This document shows, piece by piece, positions 35,282-46,480 of a DNA stretch of 64,000 nucleotides. The notes under the pieces were generated by a model. That model worked only from the letters and a program-made list of their open reading frames with translations. It was not told the DNA's origin and did no database searches. Source of the DNA: Pezizomycotina sp. ARF18. Lineage: Eukaryota; Ascomycota. Numbering within the stretch: position 1 is the first letter of the stretch; each line of letters begins with the position of its first letter. A program made the translations under genes and the position numbers. Location: the NCBI GenBank assembly GCA_002224055.1, contig AZLU01000027.1:46830-110829 (forward strand). Reading direction: 5' to 3'.

Positions 35282-36562
35282 ATGAGTGTCGGCGGTGACG
35301 AAGCAAACAGCAGCCCAGGCGGAGGCCCGGATGAGTGCTAGAACAGGCGAAAAAATGCAAATACTTGCCGGAAGGGGATATGAAGCGGTTATGTGAGCTT
35401 GTGAAGGAAATGTCTGATGGAAGGTAAAATACACCATGAGAACTAGGGAATACTTCCTTTGGATTCTGGGAGCGACTTGACTAATGGAAACATTCTTTCG
35501 ATAAATCAATTGCAGAATCGAATATACAACCGGTGCGGACGCCTGTAACGGTGTGCGGTGACATCCACGGTCAGTTCTACGACCTGATGGAGCTCTTCAA
35601 AGTCGGGGGCGGCATGCCGGACACGATAAACTACGTATTCCTTGGGACTTCGTCGACAGGGCTACTTCCGCTGGAGACGTTCACGCTCCTGAGTGCTTAA
35701 AAAGCCAAATACCGTCCCACATAACTCTCGTCCGAGGCAACACGAATCGAGGCAGATAACGCAGGTTTACGGCTTCTACGAGGAGTGCCAGACGAAGTAC
35801 GGTAACGCCAGCGTGTGGAAGAGTTGCTGCCAAGTTTTCGACTTTCTCGCCCTGGCGGCGATTATCGACGGTAGGATTTTGTGCGTACACGGAGGCCTGA
35901 GCCCCGAGATCCGAACGCTAGATCAGATCCGAGTAGTGGCTAGGGCACAAGAGATACCCCATGAGGCGCGTTTTGCGATCTCGTGTGGAGCGATCCTGAA
36001 GGTATGTTGAGCTGTGAAATAATTATAGGTAGATCAAAGAGGAGCAAAATACTAATGGACTACTCAGACGTCGATACGTGGGCAGTCTCGCCGAGAGGAG
36101 CTGGGTGGCTTTTCGGAGACAAAGTCGCAAATGAGGTCAGTTATAGAGAATATCCGTACCTTAGTTTTTTAATTTACCTATATTTTGTTCGATTCCGGAA
36201 AGACATCTAATCTATAGTTTTTTCTCTAGTTCAATCACGTCAATGGCTTGACATTATTGGCCCGCGCACACCAACTAGTAAATGAAGGTTACAAGGTAAG
36301 CTAACCTTCCCTTCAACCCCAATTCTCTTTCCTTGCCTTCCTCAAAGCTTTGATTCTAATACGGCTTGCTTGTAGTACCACTTTAAGAATACGGTAGTAA
36401 CAGTCTGGTCGGCGCCGATTACGTTACCGGTGCGGGCAATGTGGCCTCAATAATGCAATTGAAGGAGACTTAGAGCCGCAGTTTACAATATTCCGCGCCG
36501 TCCCAGACGACCAGAGGGTTGTGCCGCAGGGACGAGGCGGTAGAGGGGAATATTTCTTATGA
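35282..36562 (+). CDS. Sit4/PP6-type serine/threonine protein phosphatase
   Basis: Catalytic subunit of the PPP family, Sit4/PP6 branch, acting in growth and cell-cycle signalling with SAP-type regulatory subunits. It starts at 35,282 ([18 protein letters not shown]) and continues through [20 protein letters not shown]. Metal-site motifs follow: [15 protein letters not shown], then GDFVDRG (read across indels at 35,641-35,680), [20 protein letters not shown] (also broken), [48 protein letters not shown], and NYCYRCGN read across indels. It ends with the family tail GRGEYFL. Introns are 35,424-35,515; 36,002-36,067; 36,136-36,229; and 36,296-36,375, all with clean junctions. [12 protein letters not shown] and the WLFGDKV segment favour Sit4/PP6 over PP2A, PP4 or Ppg1. 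At least six single-base errors are needed to explain the frame changes. Confidence 0.9.
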
Positions 36563-37302
36563 GATGTGTGGGGGGGGCTTTCTTTTTTTCTCGGTTCATA
36601 TATAAAGTCACCTCCACATTTTAATATATGATGCCAGTTATGAAAATGACAAAAGAAAGAAATAATTAGTAGATACTCACAAGCATTTATATCCCAACGG
36701 AGCGACAGTCGAGTACCGTTTCTGATACTTCAACGAGGTTACACGCCTAAGGAGCACACATGTGTATAATCTTCCAAGTAGTTTAATTACTACATTAATC
36801 CACTACTGACAAGCATCCATGACAAACATCGAGCAACGTTCCCTCCCTTTCCAGTCCATAAATCTTTTCTTTTCATAAAAGGGATTGTTATCGGCTACGT
36901 TTATGATCAGTTTGGTTTACGTTTGTTGAGCGCTAAAACGACTTGGTAAAGTCTGCTATTGCGCCCATGGTGCAAACATAATATACCTTTGATTTCTCTA
37001 TTAGAAACAAGTGCTCAACGCGTTGATATTAATACGATCAAGAGAAACAAGATTCAAAAACCGACCAATACTAAATAAGGAATATGAGAATAGTACACTG
37101 TAAAGAAAGGAAAGAGTAATAACGCCATCCAAGTTGCGTATCTAGCTCAATTAATGTTCCAACGTCTCGCATCATATTAGAACGCAAATGAACCCATAAA
37201 CCTCCTTCAATGCTCTCCTTTCATTGCTGCTGATCATCTGAGAATGAAACCCGTTTGCTGGTGTTCCTGTGCTGCGGAATCGACATCTCGGACGTACCGG
37301 AA
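36563..37302. other. Convergent intergenic stretch
   Basis: The phosphatase (+) and the membrane-protein gene (-) end toward each other here. I see no further gene; the minus frame just upstream of 37,300 may add a few codons to the membrane protein if the frame is shifted. Confidence 0.45.
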
Positions 37303-38328
37303 TCAGAAGATAATGAGCCCCTTTTCATGATTGAAGTCTGGGAACCTGGAGAAGCCTGTGGAGATCGTTCCCTGAAACCTTCCGGACTCCCTCCGCTCCG
37401 GATGACGAATCCGCTGGCGAAGCAGATGCCCCACTGTTCTTACTCCTGCGGAAGTCGAGCTACCCACGATATTTATCGCCTCCGTACTCATATTCTTCGG
37501 CGAATAGTTGGGGGAATCAAGCTCCTCGCGCGGTGGAGAGGACCAAGACCAAGAACTGCGTCCACCGCAGAGGCTTTGAATGCTACCGCCGACTCGGGTC
37601 CAAGAGGCCGGCCGCGGGATTTGAGCTGTCATAATTCTGGTAATACGACGGGCCCATACCCCCATCTTCCTCGTCGACGTCGCTCGGCGGCGAGACGCTA
37701 ATGGTACCGTACGATCGCTTGACCCGGCGGCCTCTCACCATCGATCCGCGGAGGATGCTCCCTTCGTGGCCCTATAATTCTGGCGCTCGCGGCGCTCGCA
37801 CGTCCAAACGAGCCAGACGATGCTGAGGAAAGCGAGCCAGACGCAGAGGGCGAGGAAGACGTTGAAGAATGTAGCGGCTCGCTTTTGGCACCCTATGGGG
37901 TCGTCGTCTTCGTACAAGTAGATGGCCCTTGACCTAGATATGCGGAGATTCCTTAGCGGAAAACCGCGGATGATCTGCATTTAGCGGTCCATAAACTGCC
38001 CTTGTTTCGATCTCCTCATTCCCTCCGGTGGTGTATCCGTGTTGTCGGTCTTTTCAGGAGGAACGATCTGAAAAGCTGATATGCGGGAACGTAACCTGGG
38101 CCGGAGCTTGCATGCTGATAAAGAGCTCTCCGAAGACTTACTGGGAAGAGGCGCGTTCAGACGGATCTTCCTAGGTACGCCGGCAGGCACCGAATTGACG
38201 CTGCTTCTCGGGGAAGATTGAACTCCTGTAGAACTAAGGAAGACCAAGCCCGGAACTGCTGCAGCGGAAACATGATTGTCGGCGTGAAAGGCCACCAGAA
38301 CGATGAAATATAGTAGTAACACGGGCAT
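37303..38328 (-). CDS. Putative single-pass type I membrane protein, function unknown
   Basis: It starts at 38,328 with a hydrophobic leader (MPVLLLYFIVLVAFHADNHV) that looks like a signal peptide. A Ser/Pro-rich ectodomain follows. One transmembrane segment, FFNVFLALCVWLAFLSIVWL, is flanked on its cytoplasmic side by CERRERQ. The tail changes frame and includes an acidic, Gly/Tyr-containing piece (DEEDGGMGPSYYQNYDS). An in-frame TAA at about 37,981 separates leader and membrane segment. An alternative frame across the same spot is open (ETRAVYGPLNADHPRF), which suggests paired indels and not two genes. I do not recognise the family. The end is uncertain. Confidence 0.5.
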
Positions 38329-39245
38329 GGTTTGTTAAATAGGCATTTTTGAACGGTAGGGAATAAGTAATCGTTGAACGGGATTTTCTCTTGAGCTACG
38401 GCATGCGGACAATTAGAAGCATTGGGAAACATGACCGGCTACTTAGCAGCAACTGGGTTGAGAAGAAAAAAACGTCGCCGTCAATGAGCCAACCCTTGGT
38501 TCCACTTCCAGTAGCTGCTGCTGGCCGATTGTGCTTCAAATAAACATGTGAACATAACGTTAACGTGGTGATATTATAGTACAATCATCAAGCTCTTACC
38601 CATAAAACCGCGCCCCTCCCCCTTCCTCCTCCTCTTTTGTGATCACATTAGCTTTCGGCCCCACCCGCTCCTTTCACCCCTTTCTTCTTCTCCTCTTTCC
38701 ATTATTACTTTCATTTTATTTTTCACCTTGGTACAAAAAGTTTACCTACGACGACCATTGAAGAATATTGGGTAACTAAGGTAAACAAACAAACAAGCAG
38801 ATATCCATATAAATGTATGTAAATCGCAATTAGCCTAACTTCTGCGAAGGACAATATGCTTCGTAACAATCTTTTGTTTAGTTCCCTCCTTTCCCCCCTT
38901 CTGATTCTTCTATCGTTCAACGAGAGACCAAGAGGAGGGTTTGTCTGTTTTTTTTTTTTTTTTTTTTTTTTTTTTTCACCTTTTCTTTCTATTTATTTCT
39001 GTCCCTATCCCCAAACAACAATAAATACTTACAATAATAAAAAGCAAACAACCTAGAAACTAAAAACGATCAAACAAAACAAGCCTCTATCTACTGAAGT
39101 ACTATTGTATATGATAAGAAGACTATACAAGGACTAAAAGGTTAACCTCCTCGAAGTTTCATTCCAATATCATTTCGTTCTCTCGCGACTGTTTTCTCAC
39201 AGTTCTATAGCACACTAATCGCAAATAATCCTGCGATCTAAACCA
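38329..39245. promoter_or_regulatory. Divergent upstream region with T-rich tract
   Basis: Lies between the membrane-protein gene (-) and the unknown gene (+). It holds a T run at about 38,949-38,976, CT-rich stretches at 38,605-38,730 and short AAAC units near 38,780. No gene is recognised. Confidence 0.4.
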
Positions 39246-39249
39246 AAAG

Positions 39250-40415
39250 TGACGAAAACCGGTCAACCGACTTGCAGATACGAATACCTGAGGTACGGGA
39301 TTTAAATCTGACGCCAGGCAGTATTCGTCGCAGTCCAGTCGAGAAGGGAAGAGAGTAAGTACGGGTAGTAAATTTGGATTGCTGGCGTCTTACGCTCTAA
39401 GCCATTTATACTAATGTTTTAAACAGGGAGAAGTTCGATGTCAGGATCGAGATCGGCCAGGACAAGTTCAAGTTTCCCGTTGCCGGTGAAAAAGGAAGTG
39501 CTGTAGCGCCGAACCTGCCGGATGTGATTGTTTTAATAATTACGAGCTGGGAATCACTCTGATCGACTATAACGGAAGGGAGCTCATGGTAAGAGAAAAG
39601 GGTTTCCATCTTAAAGAACCTCGAGTACGTTTCCTGGCCGATCAGCGATCCTGCACTACATGGATTCAACGGTCCAGATGCTCGGCTCTTTTTGTTAGTC
39701 AACATGGCTGTTTGAACCGGTAATAGGCGAGTTGTTCCTCACGACGAGATCGTCCAGGCAGGCACAAAGTCTGGCAGAAATTAGGGAGTATCGCCGAACA
39801 ATTAGGTGGCATAAGGATCGAACAGTGTCGCTCCACAATATCCTCAAAATGGCTGCTAGAGCAGGCTATGGTGCGTCGACTTTGATACCATACGGCCTTT
39901 TGATTCACCGCTTAACCCGTGTCCTGCTACTACACTCTATTAACACTGTTGTGATTGCTATTTTGAGTTTTTCTTTGTTCTCGTTCACAAGCTAACTCGG
40001 TGCCGATTCAATACTCTTCTCAAGCTGATATACCGCACGAACTGGATGAGCATTACCTCGATGGGATCCCCCCCCCTATTCTCCAGTGCGTACTGCGACC
40101 GAGGATTGCCTCCACCCACGCTACTGTCCAGGGAAGGGGGGGGGGGGGGGCGAGCGCGACTTCCCTCCCCCCGTCCCATCCGCCGGCGACGATAAAGAAA
40201 CCGTTGCACCGGAAAATCTCCTCCCCGTATTACCTGCTCGCGACTAAGGGGAAGCTGTTCCACCAGAAGTTGTTGCTTCCTCAACTGTATCCTCAAGAGC
40301 TCTGGGGGTCCAAGCAGGAGCTTTTACCCCATCCCATCCGCCGGCTATAAAGGAGAAACAAATAGATAAGATAAATAAATGGTCCAGAAAGAAAGCTTCG
40401 AAGCAATATAAATAA
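39250..40415 (+). CDS. Unknown protein with PPPY motif, start not found
   Basis: I do not recognise this family. An open exon ending near 39,352 reads PEVRDLNLTPGSIRRSP and is followed by an intron with donor GTAAGT. Its acceptor lies just before EKFDVRIEIGQDKFKFPVAG, at about 39,426. After a frame break comes NNYELGITLIDYNGRELM with a possible donor. Later open stretches read SLAEIREYRRTIRWHKDRTV and then ADIPHELDEHYLDGIPPPY, a PPxY motif that could bind WW domains such as those of Rsp5-type ligases. The gene ends with the basic tail INKWSRKKASKQYK, stop at 40,415. Exon borders after 39,590 are guesses, and the first exon with the start codon is not identified. Coding nature is judged from open, non-repetitive frames and splice sites. 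Confidence 0.4.
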
Positions 40416-41233
40416 TGGAACGGAAAGGGGAGAAAATAATAATATAATAACTAATGGATAGAAAGAGGGACAGACCTTTTCCTCTCTTACTGGCACTCGA
40501 CGAGAAGAATTAGAAAATAAAAGTACAAGCCAAAATCTCCACCGATTATGTGAACGAACTTGTTATTCTGAACATGGTTTCGACATTATTTTCCTATGGC
40601 ACGTGAAAACTTGGGAATTCAGAGTGTATGTAGCCTGAATACCTCCGATGCCTACGGGATAATACTTAAATCGTGAGGCTTTGAACGCCTGGCAGACAAC
40701 TGACGCTCGGTCCATTGATGCTATTCTGGAGAGCTACCGCTATTGTACATGTATATGAGTAGCATAAACTGTGCAGCCTATACCGTGGTATCGTGAATTC
40801 CGAATGGCATTCTCGATCTAGCATTTGTTGAAGTTCAGAAACCTTAAGCAATCAATACTTATTTCCCCAGTGCCAAAACGAGCAATAGATTTAAAGTGGA
40901 CCAGCCAATCCCTTCTTGAATGACGAGAGCGAGCACCACTTGCCTAAGAGATAAAATATGAATCATACGCCCCATCTTGCACCGACATTCGGGGGTTTGT
41001 ATTGTAGCCCAGGAACTTGCAGGTAAAAACAGGTAAAACGTTGGTATCAATCCTGTCATGTAGGATCACAATCGAGAATGAGGGGAGCGGAATTCCTTTT
41101 CTACAATCAATTACAGTATAAAAGGGTCGATGAGGGACCCGTCATTCCTGCTATCTAGAATTGTAATCCTTCTTCTCTTTCCCTTCTGTGTAATTTCAGC
41201 CTAAGAGCCTCCCGAATCGCTAGTAAACTCAAG
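40416..41233. other. Intergenic upstream of the PNPOx-like gene
   Basis: No gene is recognised. It contains the presumed promoter of the PNPOx-like gene; no distinct element stands out. Confidence 0.4.
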
Positions 41234-42175
41234 ATGCCTAAGTTTTACGACGAACTCAGCGACGACCTCGCCGCTTGGATATTGAAGCAACCTCTCTTTT
41301 TCACGGCCTCTGCGCCCCTTGTAGGTAATTTCTTTTCGCTTTGTTTTTATTATTTATATGGGAGGAACGGGAAGCTATTTTGACCAGATCCTGCTAACCT
41401 CTCTAAATTTGTATAGGAAATCACGTAAATGTCTCTCCCAAGGGATTGCCATCAGCGTCATTTTCAATTTTATTCACCAAATCAGGTTGCTGTAGGTGAT
41501 CTACTTTTTTTCAGGCAATTCCTTGTGCAAAAAATTCCTGGGGATCGATTTGATTGACGTTCGGTTCTTTTTCTTTTTTTTTCCCCCCTCCCCTAATTGC
41601 GTAGTACATCGACTCTACCGGAAGCGGCTGCGAGACGATCTCGCACATCTACGAAAATGGCCGTGTCACCATAATGTTCCTTTCCTTTTCCCCGAGCCCC
41701 CGCATTCTCCGCCTATTCTGCAGGGGTAAAGTGCACGAGTCGAACTCGCGGGAATTCAACGAGTACGTCGCCAAAATGGGCGAAGGCAAGAAAATGCTCG
41801 CCGCGAGAGCGGTCATCGTTCTCGACGTCTTCAAAGTGCAAACCTCCTGCGGGTACGGCGTCCGATCGTAAACGAAAAGGGGGAATTCATCAACAGGGAT
41901 ACCATGGAAAACTGGGCGTCCAAGCAGGTCGAGAAGGGCACCCTGCCGGCTTACCAAGCGCAGTGGAACGCGCGCAGCCTGGACGGCTGTCCGGGTTTAA
42001 AGCTCGCGCGAAGGAACGCGGGCGAAGTTTTGCTGATCGGAAACTTGAAAGCGGCCGTTCGCAGGATGGCGAAGAACTGGATATCCTGTTCGTCGGGGTT
42101 CTTTTCGGGGCACTTCTGTTTGCTTTGTGCCAGGCGTACGTGGATATGGGAACATATTTAGGCAGGCTCCGCTGA
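41234..42175 (+). CDS. Pyridoxamine-5'-phosphate-oxidase-like protein with C-terminal membrane segment
   Basis: A member of the FMN-binding split-barrel (PNPOx-like) group common in ascomycetes; the substrate is unknown. It starts at 41,234 (MPKFYDELSDDLAAWILKQP). Conserved blocks are FFTASAPL, VGNHVNVSPKGLPSASFSI, NQVAYIDSTGSGCETISHIY, ENGRVTIMF, FSPSPRILRLFCRG and the C-terminal block NEKGEFINRDTMENWASKQ. A late hydrophobic segment, ILFVGVLFGALLFALCQAYV, precedes the stop at 42,173-42,175 and could anchor the protein in a membrane. Introns are 41,325-41,416 and 41,492-41,604. Frame breaks occur before NQVAY, at the GVPIVNEKG junction (one C missing near 41,860) and before ILFVG. The family call is firm; the reaction is not known. 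Confidence 0.85.
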
Positions 42176-43047
42176 CTGGCGACTGGTGATAGCGAATAAG
42201 GGGATTGATTTCCATGTCCAGTAGCCGTATCATTAGGGTCGCCAGGGAAAACTTCACGAATCCTCTCTTTCGATGAATATGCACACCAATGATTCATCGT
42301 TGTTAGGCCATGTACCTCATGCAACGTTATTTTTTTTTTCGTTGGCTCTGTGCGTTTAGTATTAATACAGCCGAGGGATCCGGACCAGTTGCTCTTACTC
42401 AGACTGAAATCATATTATCGAGTTTAAAAGAGGGCGAGATGTCATACCGAGTGTAGAGACCCCGATAAATATCTGGCAGTTGATCACATACATCACGGTA
42501 CAGGGGAGAATGAGGGGAAAATCCATGGTCTGTTGCTAGCCACGGCAAATGTTCAAATAGGTACCCTCAAAAAGATCAGATCGAGAGATAGTCCCTAGTA
42601 CATCCTGAGAACTATCAGGAATCAAAATACCGACGGTGGCCGGGATGGTGCAAAATCTGTTTCTCTACCGTACATGTCTATACAATTTTGTGTGAGGAAT
42701 TTTAATCACCGCGATACGGCTTATCTGGCCGCTTAGAATATCCTATGAGTCTAGATGTTGAGGATGCTGCCAAAAACCTCTGCAACAAAGAGTAGTAAGG
42801 CGCAAAAAAAGGTACATGATCAAGCCGCATGTATATGATATTCTCAGGGAATATAATGACATGTTATATAAACCTAAACTAATTGAACACTATTTACCGG
42901 ATGAAAAAGCAATGAAAAGCTTTGTGTAACGCATTCTGAATATCGACGATAGAATAGAAGTACAAGGCCAATTTTTTATCAATTACAAATGAATGGAATT
43001 CTTTTTCCCCCTTTTCCACCAAACGCTGATCAATAATTATTTCTCGC
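42176..43047. other. Convergent intergenic stretch
   Basis: Lies between the ends of the PNPOx-like gene (+) and the aldehyde dehydrogenase gene (-). I see no gene or repeat of note. Confidence 0.45.
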
Positions 43048-44289
43048 TTAGAATGGGTATTTACCAGTGCGGATGGAGACAGCTATAGTAAGAAGAGACG
43101 TCAGTACGATGTTCTGATTCAAAATACGAGGACTTTGGCAAGATCTACTTACTCTTGACGTGTGTGTAGTTCTCCAGAGCGTATTCTCCAAGCTCACGGC
43201 CGAGACCAGACTCCTTGAAGCCACCGAATGGCAGAGCCCAGTGCAGCATGTTATATTGGTTGACCCTAGTGTGATAATTAGCCTTTTATTTTCATATTTA
43301 AGGGATTGGAGTTGAAGCTGAAACATACCAGACAGTTCCTGCCTTTAGGGCAGCGGAAACCTTCAGGGCAGTGTTAAGGTTGGTGGTGTGGACGGCGGCG
43401 GCGAGACCGTACGTCGTCGAGTTACCCTTCTTGATGGCATCATCGATGTCTTTGAACTTGGCAATGGCAGCTGTATATAATAGACTGATTAGCAGACTTC
43501 ATCCAAGATAAAAAAGGTTAATACGTAAAAAGAGAGCACTGACCGACAGGTCCGAAGATCTCCTCTTGCATGATCTTCATGTTGTCAGAGACGCCGGAGA
43601 AAATCGTGGGTTCAATGAAGTAGCCCTCGGTTCCGTGGCGCTTGCCACAATCTCAACCTTGGCACCTTCCTTCTGGCCACTGTCATTCAAAAAATTGTTA
43701 ATAACAGGCATTTAAGTAAATGATCTTGATATTATAGGAGTATATCTTACTGTTCAATGTAACCCATGATGCGATCGAACTGCAGCTGAGAACCTGAGGA
43801 CCCTGGAACGTCTTCTCGTCGAACGGGTGTCCAACTTGGGTCTGCTTGGCGTGTTCCTTGAAAGCCTCTACGAACTTGTCGTAGATGCTCTCCTGGACGA
43901 AGATACGCGAACCGGCGCAGCAGCACTGGCCGTGGTTGAAGAAGATACCGAAGCTGGCCCACTTTACAGCCTGGTCAATGTCGGCATCCTCGAAGACGAT
44001 GTTCGGGGACTTGCCGCCGAGCTCGAGCGTGACCTTCTTCAGGTTGCTGGACGCCGCAGCCTTCAGGATGGACCTTCCGACAATGGTAGATCCAGTGAAG
44101 GCGACCTTCTCAATGTCCATGTGCGAGGCAATGGCGGCACCAGCGGTCTTTCCGAAACCAGAGATAACGTTGACGACACCCGGCGGGAAACCAGCCTGCT
44201 TGACGAGGCTAGCCGCGACGAGACCAGACAGCGGGGTCTGCTCTGCCGTCTTCAAGACAACTGTGTTTCCGGTAGCGACCTAAACTCAC

Positions 44290-44328
<39 letters not shown>

Positions 44329-45583
44329 TACTCATTTGACAATGAAAGCGGAGAATGTGGGTCTCAGGTCTTACAGCAGGTCCAATCTTCCAGGCCCACA
44401 TCACTGTTTAAACAGATACAAGGCGGTTAGTAAGACGTTCCATAAGAAAAAAAAAAATTTGAAAATTCACCAATCAGGGCACGAACACAACTGTACAACA
44501 GATACAAAAAGTTAGCAAACCTTCTAGAAGTAAATAAAGCATCTAGAACGGAAAAGGCTTTACAGGGAAGTTCCACGGTATGATCTGTCCTACGACGCCA
44601 ACAGGCTCGTGTCGCGTGTAGGAAAAGGTATCCGCATCAGTTGGGATGGTCTGGAGGTGATTTTGTGTTAGTATAGCTCGATATAGATCAACGCTTGGGG
44701 ATGACATCGCAATATCGCAACATCAACATTCCGCCAAGACACGAAAGCATAAGGATAGAAGTTAAAGAGCTAAACGCACGCTTCCGTGAATCTTATCGGC
44801 CCATCCACCGTAGTACCTCAGACATCCGGCGCACGCACCGATATCTCCCTTGGCCATCGTGATACCTTGCCGTTGTCAAGAGCTTCAACCGAGGCCAAGA
44901 GCTCAGTGTTCTCTTCGAAGAGATCGGCGAGCTTCATGAGCATTCTCCCTCGCTCGGAGGTAGTAACTTTAGACCATTCTCCTTCGAATGCCTTGCGCGC
45001 AGCAGCTACGGCCTATATTTATTGTGAGGATATATTGTTAGTCTTAAGCTGGATTTCCGAGCCATCTGTTGGCAATGCCGCCCAAGGGAGGCTATATGAG
45101 AGCTTGGTATTACTTACGATATCAACATCCTGCTCATCGGCTTCTTGTACGGCGCAGATGGGCTTCTCAGTTGTAGGGTTGATCTAGGGACGTTGAAGGT
45201 TATGTTAGCATATTTTGGAAGATTTGTAATTTTTGCCGCCATAGCCCACGACACTACAAAAAGAAAATTTTAGAAAATTTAAAACTAAAACTTATCAGTA
45301 TTCGGCATGTTTCCGGATTAATCCGGAACTTACGCTTTCGAATGTCCTGCCGCTCTTCGCAGCAATGAACTCGTTGTTGATAAACCTACGTCATAACAAT
45401 CAGCTTGATTAGCAAACCCATAAATAGATATATTTACGGTATAGCGCCGTAAATCGGAGTAACTTGAGCCTTCTAAGCTCCAGCGAGCGTAAATAGCAGA
45501 CGGACTTACAAGCCAGTTGGCTGAGTATATTCCTTCAGCTTGCTTCCCTCCGGGAGAGTGATCTTGACAGAGAACTCGACCAT
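43048..45583 (-). CDS. NAD(P)+-dependent aldehyde dehydrogenase
   Basis: Oxidises aldehydes to acids; closest in pattern to the fungal AldA/Ald class that handles acetaldehyde. It starts at 45,583 ([20 protein letters not shown]). It continues with [37 protein letters not shown] and [19 protein letters not shown], followed by the cofactor-fold motif [11 protein letters not shown] and the lysine in [21 protein letters not shown], the glutamate in [12 protein letters not shown] and the nucleophile cysteine in [13 protein letters not shown] complete the active site. EEIFGPV and [20 protein letters not shown] precede the terminus SIRTGKYPF, stop at 43,048. Introns include 45,386-45,509, 45,184-45,333 and others down to the last 11-codon exon; one holds a long A run near 44,293-44,325. 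Frame breaks occur at NGK/ITMAKGD, after QGPQV and near GGKRHGTEG, each explained by one missing base. Confidence 0.92.
44293..44325. repeat. A-run inside an aldehyde dehydrogenase intron
   Basis: About 33 consecutive A on the plus strand between two coding exons of the dehydrogenase (poly-T in the transcript). It lies close to the exon end, so it may act as a long pyrimidine tract or simply be a slippage-prone run. Confidence 0.7.
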
Positions 45584-46149
45584 TGTGAATGATGATATAG
45601 GATTTTGTGATATGTGTGTGAATTTGTGTATTTAGTTGATTTATAGGAATAAGTTGTGTCGTTTGAGCTTGCTTCGATCACAGGCAGAATGGAGCAGAAC
45701 TGATATATATGGAAAAGACTACTACAACAACTACGATTCGAGCTTCTTCAAAACTCAGGATGAGGGGGAAATCAACCCTGAATATATAGTGCTTTCCCTT
45801 GGCCACCAACTTTCCTAGCTCCCAGCCCCAGAACTACAATATCCTTCTTGTACTCAAACTTACGCGGGAGGCACTTGGGCAGTCGATACAGGAAGTCAAA
45901 AGCGAAGAAAGCAGAGAAAAAAGAAATATGAGCCAGGGATGTTAGGATTGTTAGTGTTACTTCTTTACCCCTCACGTCCCCGACATTAGCTTTGATCACA
46001 AAACAGATTAACAACTCATATATTTTATAACGGACTAGCATCCTAACGATTACATTTGCTATTTAGTACCATCCTGACGCTCTTTTAGACCAGTACATCA
46101 TCTTACTGCCTTTTAATTTTGCATTTGATCCTTGAATATACATAAGATC

Positions 46150-46480
46150 CGGACTGAGAAGAGGTATTGAAGTGGGGTCTCTTTTCGATTCGGATGTTCT
46201 AATTGTGAGCTTCATCAAGATACTACGAGTACTTTACCATTTAGGCCACGGTCCAACAATTTTTACAGAAGGAAGAAAAATTTTTATATATCGGCTCGGC
46301 CCCTCGTTGCGGGGTAAATATAAATAAAATAAAAACTAAGTAAAAAAAAAAAAAAGGAAAAAAAAAAAAGAATAAAAAAAAACAAATATAAATAAAATAA
46401 TATTAAAAATAAAAAGATACATCACCAAAAAGCAGAGGTTGAACGTTCGCCTTTCGGCATTATCGCCATTAAACTACCCC
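46150..46480 (-). other. Two tRNA-like (pol III box) fragments
   Basis: On the minus strand, TAGTTTAATGG (near 46,469-46,479) matches an A box and is followed 21 bases later by GTTCAACCT, a near B box, then a T-rich stretch. A second A-box match, TGGCCTAAATGG (near 46,237-46,248), is followed by a weak AATCGAAAAG. Neither folds into a complete cloverleaf by eye. They may be tRNA pseudogenes or SINE heads. Confidence 0.25.

Noticed and set aside
39290-39410. Minus strand resembling a tRNA-Leu with an intron (TGGCTTAGAGCG and GATTTAAATCC)
   Set aside because: The T and acceptor stems do not pair, and the same bases fit the coding exon and intron of the plus-strand unknown gene.
43827-44294. 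155-codon plus-strand frame
   Set aside because: It is exactly antisense to the catalytic exon of the aldehyde dehydrogenase.
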